From NCBI GenBank assembly GCA_030408475.1, contig JAUHQG010000052.1:1-41221 (forward strand): DNA of 41,221 bases, in the 5' to 3' direction. A program made the translations under genes and the position numbers. This DNA comes from Candidatus Amphrikana amoebophyrae (GTDB lineage: Bacteria; Chlamydiota; Chlamydiia; Chlamydiales; JACRBE01). Positions 1 through 6,304 of the stretch are shown in pieces; within the stretch, counting starts at the first letter, position 1; each line of letters begins with the position of its first letter. The notes below the pieces were generated by a model that saw only the letters and a list, made by a program, of their open reading frames with translations, did not search any database and was not told the origin of the DNA.

Positions 1-69
1 AATATAAAGCAGCAATGTTTAAAGGCCGTAGGGACTACGGTTGTAAAGCTTGTGGAGCTGCCCCAATAG
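1..69 (+). mobile_element. tnpB: C-terminal end of IS200/IS605-family TnpB (partial, 5' end outside window)
   Basis: The first 22 codons, open from the left edge and ending in TAG at 67-69, read ...KAVGTTVVKLVELPQ. The AVGTT-V run followed by a short tail is how many TnpB (OrfB) proteins of IS200/IS605 elements end. TnpB is an RNA-guided nuclease that uses an omega-RNA made from the 3' end of its own gene and the element's right end. The catalytic RuvC and zinc-finger parts lie outside the window, so activity cannot be judged. The right-end hairpin 20 bases downstream supports the call. Assignment rests on a short tail, so it is likely but not certain. Confidence 0.65.
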
Positions 70-83
70 GGGAGCTATGAAAC

Positions 84-118
84 AAGAATCTCTAGCCTTT
101 AGGCGAGAGTAGTTCAAG
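84..118 (+). mobile_element. IS200/IS605 right-end hairpin and element boundary
   Basis: CTCTAGCC (90-97) and GGCGAGAG (102-109) form an 8-bp stem with one A-G mismatch and a TTTA loop, followed by TAGTTCAA. An imperfect subterminal hairpin just after tnpB is the hallmark of IS200/IS605 right ends, where TnpA recognises single-stranded hairpins. The element should end a few bases after the stem, near 112-118. The same segment would form the 3' part of an omega-RNA. The exact end cannot be fixed without a second copy. Confidence 0.65.
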
Positions 119-217
119 CATAGTTCCATATAAGAAACCTTTTTTTGATCCATCAGAGGTTCTAATTTCAAATAAGCTGCCATGAGGCTTTGCCGTTACT
201 TTGCTAGCCGCTGCCAT
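118..217 (-). pseudogene. 5' fragment of a gene cut off by the insertion sequence
   Basis: On the minus strand an ATG at 217-215 follows a strong ribosome binding site (GGGAGG, plus positions 224-229, 6 bases away) and a good promoter. The frame reads MAAASKVTAKPHGSLFEIRT and about 13 more residues, then enters the insertion-sequence right end and stops at TAG (92-94). Only about 33 native residues remain. I do not recognise the family. A strong promoter and binding site in front of such a short frame suggest a formerly complete gene truncated by the element. Alternatively this is a small intact protein of 41 residues whose last codons come from the element. Confidence 0.55.
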
Positions 218-246
218 AATATTCCTCCCGAAATAGACATTTTTTT

Positions 247-275
247 AGCATATCATAAATTGGGTTTGATTTCAA
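247..275 (-). promoter_or_regulatory. Sigma70-type promoter of the truncated minus-strand gene
   Basis: On the minus strand TTGAAA (plus 270-275), 17 bases, then TATGCT (plus 247-252). The predicted start of transcription is near 240, giving a leader of about 23 bases with the GGGAGG site. The same hexamer pair and spacing recur in front of rpmH (30650-30678). Confidence 0.65.
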
Positions 276-385
276 AGAAAATCACGAGATATAAGCTTCT
301 TATGGTAAGTGGTTTAGGCGCCTTTCTATTAGTCGAAAATGAGAGCACTACCCATAGAGAGAAAATCACTTTTTTGCGAATTGGT

Positions 386-480
386 TTGACATGAAAATCC
401 CTATAGAGATATCACTGACTCTCAAGACGAGGTTTATTCCTCTAGATGAATTATCTAAATCATGTGATTTAGGTATTATA
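386..480 (+). promoter_or_regulatory. SWIB upstream region: possible promoter and operator-like inverted repeat
   Basis: A consensus TTGACA lies at 386-391 but has only weak -10 matches (TATCAC at 410-415, 18-base spacing). A second candidate -10, TATTAT, is at 475-480. Just before it, CTAAATCA (455-462) and TGATTTAG (465-472) form a perfect 8-bp inverted repeat around TG, placed where a repressor could cover the second promoter. The repeat is certain; its role is inferred. Confidence 0.4.
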
Positions 481-512
481 TTATTTTGTTAATGAGCTTA
501 AGGAGCTACCTT

Positions 513-785
513 ATGAAACAAACAAACAAGAACTCAAAATTTATGCAACCTCTTCTACTAAGCGACGAACTCGCTGCTGTAGTTGGAAAAGGTCCTATGC
601 CTAGAACTGAAGTGACCAAGAAAATTTGGGCCTACATTAAGAAGCATGACAGACAAGATCCAAAAAATAGAAGAAACATTCTACCAGACGAAAAATTAGC
701 TGCTGTATTTGGCAAAGATCGTAAGTCTGTCAACATGTTTGAAATGACTAAGCTACTTAACGAGCACATGACAGCTCCTAAGTAA
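513..785 (+). CDS. SWIB (SWI complex BAF60b) domain protein
   Basis: A 90-residue protein that is essentially one SWIB domain. Key blocks are LLLSDELAAVVGKGPMPRTE near residues 13-32, then IWAYIKKHDRQDP-NRRNILPDEKLAAVFGK and the helix near the C-terminus. Start chosen at ATG 513 because AAGGAG (500-505) lies 7 bases upstream; an upstream in-frame ATG at 486 has no binding site. Chlamydiae are unusual bacteria in having SWIB domains, both free-standing and fused to topoisomerase I; in eukaryotes the fold is in chromatin remodelling and MDM2-like proteins. A role in nucleoid organisation or DNA topology is inferred. The C. trachomatis homologue (CT460) sits next to prfB; here prfB is 5.5 kb away. 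The gene is monocistronic, closed by a terminator at 860-890. Confidence 0.92.
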   Translation: MKQTNKNSKFMQPLLLSDELAAVVGKGPMPRTEVTKKIWAYIKKHDRQDPKNRRNILPDEKLAAVFGKDRKSVNMFEMTKLLNEHMTAPK

Positions 786-828
786 ATCATTTCCCAAGTT
801 GTGTGAAATGATTATTGCACACAATTTG
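785..828 (+). repeat. Two interlocking inverted repeats in the SWIB 3' untranslated region
   Basis: Repeat A: AATCATTTC (785-793) pairs perfectly with GAAATGATT (805-813). Repeat B: CAAGTTGTGTG (795-805) pairs with CACACAATTTG (818-828), 11 positions with one G-U pair. The 5' arm of B lies in the loop of A, and the 3' arm of A lies in the loop of B. The two can therefore form either alternative hairpins or an H-type pseudoknot. It starts at the last base of the stop codon. Confidence 0.6.
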
Positions 829-859
829 GATTTAAACTTTTAGTTTGATGTTTTATATA

Positions 860-890
860 AACCATGTTTGAAAAAGCATGGTTTTTTTTT
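860..890 (+). terminator. Rho-independent terminator after SWIB
   Basis: AACCATG (860-866) pairs with CATGGTT (877-883), with a 10-base loop and a run of nine T (882-890). It separates SWIB from ispD. Confidence 0.8.
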
Positions 891-914
891 CTGAAAAGTG
901 TTATAACTTTCTCT

Positions 915-1559
915 ATGAATAGCGCCATATTATTAGCTGGTGGCATTGGAAGCCGTTTTGGCTCCTCTACACCTAAGCAATTTGTCTCTTTAAAGGGCAA
1001 ACTTCTTATCCTTCACAGCTTTGAAAAGTTGGTGAAATCTCTCTATATCGATGAAATTATCATCGTTTGTCAGAAAAAGTATGAAAAATTATTTGAATGC
1101 GAAAAGATTTTGAAGTTTGCACGCCCTGGTCAAGAAAGGCAGCAATCTGTCTACAATGGATTAAAGTTGGCTACAGGCGACTATGTAGTGGTTCATGATG
1201 GAGCGAGACCTCTATTTAGCCTAAAATCGATGGAAAAAGCAATAGAAGCTGCCAAACAAAATGGTGCGTCAGCCTTAGCGGTGCCGGTCACCTCTACTAT
1301 CAAGAAATGGGATAGATCGATTAAAACGGTTCCAAGAAAGAATCTTTGGGAAATTCAGACGCCACAAGTTGTGAGGCGTTCACTCTTTATCAAAGCCTTC
1401 CAATTTGTCATCCAAAACAAGGTAGTGGTTACCGATGATTTATCAGTGGTAGAGGCGTTTGGTCATCAACCCACTTTAGTTGAGGGGAATGATGAAAACA
1501 TTAAAATTACCAGACCGATTGATTTGAAAGTAGCAGGGGCTTTATATGATTCGCTATAA
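915..1559 (+). CDS. ispD: 2-C-methyl-D-erythritol 4-phosphate cytidylyltransferase
   Basis: This enzyme joins CTP and 2-C-methyl-D-erythritol 4-phosphate in the MEP isoprenoid pathway, in the cytoplasm. The protein has 214 residues, usual for a monofunctional IspD. The N-terminal nucleotide-binding loop is AILLAGGIGSRFG with TPKQF (residues 4-22), then GQERQQSVYNGL, VVHDGARPLF near residue 95, and VTDDLSVVE near residue 176. Start chosen at ATG 915; the longer frame from ATG 864 would begin inside the terminator stem and adds a hydrophobic tail not found in the family. The 3' end overlaps truA by 14 bases, the same pair order as CT462-CT463. Plant IspD has been reported as related to chlamydial IspD. 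Confidence 0.93.
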   Translation: MNSAILLAGGIGSRFGSSTPKQFVSLKGKLLILHSFEKLVKSLYIDEIIIVCQKKYEKLFECEKILKFARPGQERQQSVYNGLKLATGDYVVVHDGARPLFSLKSMEKAIEAAKQNGASALAVPVTSTIKKWDRSIKTVPRKNLWEIQTPQVVRRSLFIKAFQFVIQNKVVVTDDLSVVEAFGHQPTLVEGNDENIKITRPIDLKVAGALYDSL

Positions 1560-2301
1560 ATTGATTACTGTATTTGATGGGACAAATTATTCAGGTTGGC
1601 AAGTTCAACCCAATAATAACACGATTCAAGCTGAGCTTCAAAAGGCTTTTGCGATAGCTTTAAATCAAAAAGTGCATGTTACAGGGTGTGGAAGAACAGA
1701 CGCCGGTGTTCATGCTAAAGGACACGTTTCGCATGTCACTTTAGATGAAAAAGTAGACAGTGGAAAGCTGCTCTATAAATTAGCTGGATTATTGCCTAGC
1801 GATATACGTGTGATCTCTTTAGAAGAGATGAGCATCGATTTTCACGCTCGATATGGCGCTCATAGTAAAACTTACCACTATCATCTTCACTTAAGTCGAC
1901 ATTTATCTCCATTTCAACGCCACTATTGCCACCAAGTGTTTGCCGATGTCGATTTAGATTTAATGCAAAAAGCGGCTAGTATGTTTGTAGGAGAGCACGA
2001 TTTCACCTCATTTGCCCATCAAGCGTCCCAAGGATGCGCTAAACACGCTCCCGTTAAGACTATTTACAAGTCACACTTTATTGAGGTAGAAGAGGGAGCT
2101 ATATTTGAAGTTCAAGGTTCTGGGTTTTTACATAAAATGGTGCGCAATATGGTGGGAACATTAATAGACATAGGGCGTGGTAAAATTGAATTTGAAAAAC
2201 TATCCAAAATCATGGAAGGGAAAGATCGCAGATTGGCGGGGAAAACTGCGCCGCCTCAAGGACTTTTTTTGATGGAGGTGCAATATGGGAACCCCGGTTA
2301 G
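1546..2301 (+). CDS. truA: tRNA pseudouridine(38-40) synthase
   Basis: TruA converts uridines 38, 39 and 40 of the tRNA anticodon arm to pseudouridine. The 251-residue length is typical. The N-terminus shows FDGTNYSGWQVQPN, and the catalytic loop GCGRTDAGVHA places the conserved aspartate at residue 52. Later family blocks are ARYGAHSKTYHYHL, FVGEHDFTSFAHQ and GSGFLHKMVRNMVG. The gene starts inside the end of ispD, so the two are likely translationally coupled, and it overlaps the next small gene by 17 bases. Confidence 0.95.
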   Translation: MIRYKLITVFDGTNYSGWQVQPNNNTIQAELQKAFAIALNQKVHVTGCGRTDAGVHAKGHVSHVTLDEKVDSGKLLYKLAGLLPSDIRVISLEEMSIDFHARYGAHSKTYHYHLHLSRHLSPFQRHYCHQVFADVDLDLMQKAASMFVGEHDFTSFAHQASQGCAKHAPVKTIYKSHFIEVEEGAIFEVQGSGFLHKMVRNMVGTLIDIGRGKIEFEKLSKIMEGKDRRLAGKTAPPQGLFLMEVQYGNPG

Positions 2302-2683
2302 TATGTCAGCACCAAATCCCCCTATGACGACTCATGAGAAACAAGTTAAATATATTAATGATGTTTTTAATTTTTTTATTAGTTTTGAGTTGGTGCGCAA
2401 GGTCTATATAGTTTTCATTAAATATAGCCTGGTTTGTTTGCATAAGCTACTCCCTATAGATCAATTTGTTAAGGTTTTAGAGTCACTTGAGCCGCGTTTT
2501 GGAGAACCTGTTGAATATGAGAGAGGATTAGAGAATATTTGTGAACAATATATGCCGCAATACCTAGATCCATTGAGAGCGGACCCAATTTCATCATCAA
2601 GAATAGATGTAGATATTGGCGGAGCATTTACTTTAAACCAAAGTTTTAGACATAATTTGGGTTTTAACTTTGGAAGGGATTAG
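2285..2683 (+). CDS. Hypothetical protein overlapping truA
   Basis: A 132-residue frame that begins inside the last codons of truA; GGAGGTGCAAT in front of ATG 2285 is a good binding site, which supports translation. Residues about 18-58 form a mostly hydrophobic and aromatic helical stretch (FNFFISFELVRKVYIVFIKY), possibly one membrane-contacting segment; the rest is polar. I do not recognise a family. It is followed directly by the promoter at 2710-2738, so it is probably the last gene of the ispD-truA operon. It could be lineage-specific. Confidence 0.55.
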   Translation: MGTPVSMSAPNPPMTTHEKQVKYINDVFNFFISFELVRKVYIVFIKYSLVCLHKLLPIDQFVKVLESLEPRFGEPVEYERGLENICEQYMPQYLDPLRADPISSSRIDVDIGGAFTLNQSFRHNLGFNFGRD

Positions 2684-2709
2684 GTAAAATCTTATTTTGT
2701 ACTCTGTAC

Positions 2710-2738
2710 TTGAATTCGCTTTTGATATGATATATTAT
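2710..2738 (+). promoter_or_regulatory. Promoter of the UGP3-like gene
   Basis: TTGAAT (2710-2715), 17 bases, TATTAT (2733-2738). Predicted transcription start near 2745, about 20 bases before the GTG start. Confidence 0.65.
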
Positions 2739-2763
2739 TGTAAGTTACAATAAAGAGCGTGTA

Positions 2764-4776
2764 GTGCAAGAAAATCTCAAAAAACATTTATCAAAGCTTT
2801 TGCCCACAAAAAGTGAAAAAGAGCGCTATCAAATCTTCAATCAACCCATTGAAGGGGTGGATCATTTGGGCCCCTTGTCAGATGATGAAACTTACTTGAT
2901 TAATGCTCTATTTGCTATTGGTCAAAAAAATATTATACGACCTTATCTGAAGACAAGAGAAGAATTATCAAAGCTATTAGATGAACTCCATGCTGTCGAT
3001 CGATTTTATGCCGATTTTGGTGGGCTTGTGGGGTATCAAAATCAGGTTTTAAAGCTGCTTAATCAGAAAATGCCAGACAAACAAGAGGAATATTTTCCTC
3101 CCAATAGCATTGATATTTCATTCGAAAATGCTCAAGTGAAAAAAGCTATACTTTCTGGCATCAAAGAGATGGATAAAATGGCTGAAATGTATGCCATTGG
3201 TGGCGCTGCTGATAGACTTAATTTAGTCGATTCGGCGACAGGTGTACCCCTTCCAGCAGCTAAACTTACGCTTTTAAATAAGACATTACTAGAGCATATG
3301 ATTCGCGACCTATTTGCTCGTGAATATTTACATTTTAAGCTTTTTGGGAAGCAAGTTGAAACTCCTTTAGCGATGATGACTTCAAGAGAGAAGCAAAACG
3401 ACATGCATGTAAGGCGCATATGCCAAGAAAATAAGTGGTTTGGTCGCAAAGAGGTCAATTTTTCTTTCTTTTGCCAACCTTTAGTGCCCACTTTTGAAAA
3501 AAATGGCAACTGGAAGCAAGATGATAGTGATTCTTTGCTTTTAAAACCGGGGGGTCACGGTGTTATTTGGAAATTAGCTTCGCAAGAAAAAGTGATCCAT
3601 AATTTACGCGAAATGGGGAAGACTAAAGCTTTAATTCGTCAAATCAACAATCCGATTGCGGGGACAGACTATGGACTATTAGCTTTTACAGGAATTGGAC
3701 TTAGTGAAGACCAACAATTTGGATTTGCCTCATGCCCTCGGCGTAAAAACGCCAAAGAGGGGGTCAATGTGATCAAGAAGCAAGTGAAAGAGGGAGTGGC
3801 AAGTTACGCCCTTTCAAACTTAGAGTATTGTGATTTAAGAGCTGATGCTATTGCCGAAGATTATCCTGCGAATACCAATATATTGTTTGTAGATTTAGCT
3901 GGCATTGAAAAAGCTGTGAAAGACAATCCTTATCCAGGAGTAGTTCTCAACTTTAAACAAAGTGGTAAAAGCTCTACTGAAATTGCTCGATTAGAGCTTA
4001 CGATGCAAAATATTGCTGATTATTTTGAAGATATTTCAAAAGAGCATAAGCATTCATATTTGACGGTCAATACGAGAGAAAAAACAATATCGGCAGCGAA
4101 AAAAGCTTACATTGAAGGGGAAAGTTTCTTAGAAACGCCTGAAGGGTGTATTTTGGATATGCAACGCAATGCGCATGCTCTTTTTTCATCTTGTGGAACT
4201 CAGCTTCCTCCACTAGAAAGCATTGATAGCAGTTATTTTGAGTGTCCCCCTTATTTTATTACTTATCACCCTGCACTGGGCCCTAACTATTCTATCATTC
4301 GCCAAAAGATTAAGGGTGGTCAAATAGCTTTTGGTTCATATATGAACTTAGAGGTTGCAGAACTTGCGATGAATAGCGTGAATTTAGATGGGAGCTTATC
4401 AATAGAATCGGACAATGTGATGGGCCATTATGAAGGGGATGAGCTTATATTTTCAGATAGGACGAGTCGTATTATTTTAGAAAACGTAGACATTGAAAAT
4501 GATGGTTTAGACTTAGATCGAACAACGAGTTTAGTGACAGGCGAAGTGGTTCATAAACAAAACTGTTTGATATCTCTAGGTGAGAATGCTCAATTTGAAG
4601 CGAGAAACGTGAGATTTAAAGGTGATTTTATTATTCGAGTGCCAAAAGATCTAAGATGCGTGGCGAAGATGAATAATCGCAAAGTGGAGTTCACTTTTGA
4701 GCCTATAAAGACTGTGAGTTTGTATCGCTATTGGGTAAATCAGGCTGACGAAGTTTGCGTATCACCCAATTACTAA
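2764..4776 (+). CDS. UGP3-like UTP--glucose-1-phosphate uridylyltransferase family protein
   Basis: A 670-residue protein that I match from memory to Arabidopsis plastid UGP3, which makes UDP-glucose for sulfolipid synthesis. Shared blocks in order: MYAIGGAADRLNLVDSATG near residue 142 (the UDPGP nucleotide-binding loop), LIRDLFAREYLHFKLFGKQ-like text, WFGRKEVNF--F-QPLVP, KPGGHGVIWKL near residue 262, ANTNILFVDL, LTMQNIADYF, and PPYFITYHPALGP with RQKIKGG in the C-terminal beta-helix-like part. The start is GTG 2764, preceded by AAAGAG. The chlamydial substrate is unknown; UDP-sugar synthesis from UTP is the family reaction. I see no sulfolipid genes nearby. The gene has its own promoter, and its 3' end overlaps an antisense gene by 74 bases. 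Confidence 0.8.
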   Translation: MQENLKKHLSKLLPTKSEKERYQIFNQPIEGVDHLGPLSDDETYLINALFAIGQKNIIRPYLKTREELSKLLDELHAVDRFYADFGGLVGYQNQVLKLLNQKMPDKQEEYFPPNSIDISFENAQVKKAILSGIKEMDKMAEMYAIGGAADRLNLVDSATGVPLPAAKLTLLNKTLLEHMIRDLFAREYLHFKLFGKQVETPLAMMTSREKQNDMHVRRICQENKWFGRKEVNFSFFCQPLVPTFEKNGNWKQDDSDSLLLKPGGHGVIWKLASQEKVIHNLREMGKTKALIRQINNPIAGTDYGLLAFTGIGLSEDQQFGFASCPRRKNAKEGVNVIKKQVKEGVASYALSNLEYCDLRADAIAEDYPANTNILFVDLAGIEKAVKDNPYPGVVLNFKQSGKSSTEIARLELTMQNIADYFEDISKEHKHSYLTVNTREKTISAAKKAYIEGESFLETPEGCILDMQRNAHALFSSCGTQLPPLESIDSSYFECPPYFITYHPALGPNYSIIRQKIKGGQIAFGSYMNLEVAELAMNSVNLDGSLSIESDNVMGHYEGDELIFSDRTSRIILENVDIENDGLDLDRTTSLVTGEVVHKQNCLISLGENAQFEARNVRFKGDFIIRVPKDLRCVAKMNNRKVEFTFEPIKTVSLYRYWVNQADEVCVSPNY

Positions 4777-5044
4777 CTCTAAAAGTTAAATAGAGCGAAG
4801 TTAGTGATAAAATCCCCATCGCTAATGTAGCGGCGGCAGTAATTCTATAGTTTGTTTTTAGGCAAATAGCAGTAGCATTAATTTTAACATTAACTTCTTT
4901 TTTAAGTTTCGTCAATTTAATGATAAGTTGCGCTTTTTTAATAAAACCCGGATTGAGTCTTTTTGATATTCTAGAATGAATAAAATTGACCACTACCTCA
5001 ACAGTTTGTTGAATATAGCGGTCTGAACTAGCTAAAATCCCCAT
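4703..5044 (-). CDS. Small single-span membrane protein, family copy 1
   Basis: A 113-residue basic protein. Residues 1-60 are amphipathic and helical, residues about 69-95 form one transmembrane segment (ITAAATLAMGILSLTSLYL), and the tail is polar. The segment opens with NYRITAAAT, which nearly matches HYRITAGAT in the next gene upstream (5066-5365), so the two look like paralogues. No clear binding site precedes ATG 5044, which lies 21 bases past the stop of its upstream neighbour, so reinitiation within one operon is likely. Its 3' end runs 74 bases antisense into the UGP3-like gene. Function unknown. Could also be shorter if another start is used. Confidence 0.55.
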   Translation of the reverse strand: MGILASSDRYIQQTVEVVVNFIHSRISKRLNPGFIKKAQLIIKLTKLKKEVNVKINATAICLKTNYRITAAATLAMGILSLTSLYLTFRVSNWVIRKLRQPDLPNSDTNSQSL

Positions 5045-5053
5045 AATAGTTCG

Positions 5054-5071
5054 AACTAGATCGCTCTAGTT
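5054..5071 (-). repeat. GCGA tetraloop hairpin between the two small membrane-protein genes
   Basis: On the minus strand AACTAGA-GCGA-TCTAGTT, a perfect 7-bp stem closed by a GNRA tetraloop. The stop codon of the 5066-5365 gene is inside the stem. There is no T run, so it is more likely an RNA processing or stability element than a terminator. Confidence 0.5.
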
Positions 5072-5365
5072 TCCCATAACTTTGTTATATGCAGCTTTAA
5101 CTGCTTTACATACTCCTACAGAAATTGCGATTGCAGCAACAGCAGTTGCTCCAGCAGTAATTCTATAGTGCTTAGTCATAAATTGAGCAGCAGAACCCAT
5201 TCTTGATAGGTTTGAGTTGCTAAAAATAAATTTATTTTGGTTAAGTATAAACTGGCAAACTTTGTTCATTGTATTAGCTACTGAATTTTGCAGTTTAACA
5301 TCTAAACATGATGCCATTTGACAAACAAACTGTACAGCTTGTGCTCTTGATGGAATTGATACCAT
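5066..5365 (-). CDS. Small single-span membrane protein, family copy 2
   Basis: A 99-residue protein (from ATG 5365, with GGGAG 8-9 bases upstream; a longer frame from 5416 would start beyond the promoter's likely transcription start and lacks a site). The N-terminal two-thirds is helical with cysteines, then HYRITAGATAVAAIAISVGV (about residues 65-84) forms one transmembrane segment, ending in a short basic amphipathic tail. The motif YRITA-AT is shared with copy 1. No signal peptide is seen. The gene is divergent from the 5530-6180 gene, which has a similar plan. No function can be assigned; single-span proteins of this kind in chlamydiae may sit in the bacterial or inclusion membrane. Confidence 0.65.
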   Translation of the reverse strand: MVSIPSRAQAVQFVCQMASCLDVKLQNSVANTMNKVCQFILNQNKFIFSNSNLSRMGSAAQFMTKHYRITAGATAVAAIAISVGVCKAVKAAYNKVMGN

Positions 5366-5407
5366 TTTTTTTTCTCCCGTTGGATATATTTTATAAAAAA
5401 TCGGTTG

Positions 5408-5437
5408 ATTATACAATTAATTGTTAATAAAATGCAA
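5408..5437 (-). promoter_or_regulatory. Promoter of the small membrane-protein operon, with palindrome in the spacer
   Basis: On the minus strand TTGCAT (plus 5432-5437), 18 bases, TATAAT (plus 5408-5413). The spacer holds the perfect 12-base palindrome ACAATTAATTGT (5413-5424), adjacent to the -10, a position typical of a repressor site. The promoter match is good; the operator role is inferred. Confidence 0.6.
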
Positions 5438-5468
5438 GGAATGGTGATTTAAATAAGTTTTTTATATC

Positions 5469-5497
5469 TTGGTTTTAAAATGAGCGTTCTTTATAAT
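5469..5497 (+). promoter_or_regulatory. Promoter of the 5530-6180 gene
   Basis: TTGGTT (5469-5474), 17 bases, TATAAT (5492-5497). It is divergent from the promoter at 5408-5437, with the two -35 boxes about 30 bases apart. Confidence 0.65.
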
Positions 5498-5529
5498 GTA
5501 TATTTAAAATATTTTTGTAGGGGAAAATA

Positions 5530-6180
5530 ATGCAGATTACAGTTGCACCAAGTCATTCAAATTATTATTTGATAGCGATAAGGTTTGTGAAAACTAATCC
5601 AATAACTCAATTATTTATCAACATATTACGATCTGCAAAATCAGCCGGGGTTTCTTTAAGGGGAAGAGTTTCACCATTCAAAACATATATTGGTGTAGCC
5701 GCTACACTTTTTTTAGTCTATATGTGTTTTAAGTTAACCTATTTTTTATGTGATAAATTTGATCGCTATTTAAGAGAAAAGGATCGCCAAATGCTAGTGG
5801 CAATAAGAGGATTGATAGAAAAATTGCAAGATGCAGTCACAATATTTGAAGATAATAATATTGAACCGCAAGCTGTAAGGGTTTTTAGTGATAAAATGAG
5901 ACTACTTCTAAATTCAATAGCAAAGCTTGAACGGGTTAATAGTCATAGTTGGCAATATATTAGAGAACCTCTTATGCAATTAAATACGGAAGTAGATAAT
6001 TTGCTCACCCAATTTAATAGTCTAGCTAATATAGCAACTCGTGTACTAACGGCAAGATATGAACTAAATAATATGAGAGAGCAATCCCTCCAGCCTTTAT
6101 TAAGAATACAAGCGGCATTCGCTAGTTGTATACAAAGTGACCATACCAGACTAAAGCCGGTTACTGCAGGCGCTGCATAG
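5530..6180 (+). CDS. Membrane-anchored helical protein of the small membrane-protein cluster
   Basis: A 216-residue protein. A short N-terminal region (1-55) is followed by one transmembrane segment, TYIGVAATLFLVYMCFKL, at about residues 57-80, then a long polar helical part (85-205) likely to form a coiled coil or helical bundle. The segment entry (KTYIGVAAT) resembles the NYRITAAAT and HYRITAGAT entries of the two divergent genes, so the three probably share origin. ATG 5530 follows AGGGG (5519-5523). No catalytic motif or known domain is seen. A structural or host-interface role is possible but unproven. Confidence 0.65.
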   Translation: MQITVAPSHSNYYLIAIRFVKTNPITQLFINILRSAKSAGVSLRGRVSPFKTYIGVAATLFLVYMCFKLTYFLCDKFDRYLREKDRQMLVAIRGLIEKLQDAVTIFEDNNIEPQAVRVFSDKMRLLLNSIAKLERVNSHSWQYIREPLMQLNTEVDNLLTQFNSLANIATRVLTARYELNNMREQSLQPLLRIQAAFASCIQSDHTRLKPVTAGAA

Positions 6181-6249
6181 ATAGCCAAACTAGCTATATG
6201 TTTTGATATGAACTCGTTTCAAGCTCTATTATTTTTGCTTTCAAATGAA

Positions 6250-6278
6250 TTGTTTTAATTGTTTTATTTCGGTAAGAT
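6250..6278 (+). promoter_or_regulatory. Promoter of the prfB operon
   Basis: TTGTTT (6250-6255), 17 bases, TAAGAT (6273-6278). Transcription would start near 6285, about 20 bases before GTG 6305. Confidence 0.55.
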
Positions 6279-6304
6279 GATATCAAAAATAATTTGGACT
6301 ACTT

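Noticed and set aside
182..394. Plus-strand 70-codon frame before SWIB
   Set aside because: No binding site, and it lies antisense to the promoter and start of the truncated minus-strand gene.
486..512. Earlier in-frame ATG for SWIB
   Set aside because: No ribosome binding site; AAGGAG is correctly placed for ATG 513.
864..914. Earlier ATG for ispD
   Set aside because: It starts in the arm of the SWIB terminator, and ATG 915 gives the normal family start.
3132..3509. Minus-strand 125-codon frame inside the UGP3-like gene
   Set aside because: Mirror frame of a well-supported gene, with no start signals.
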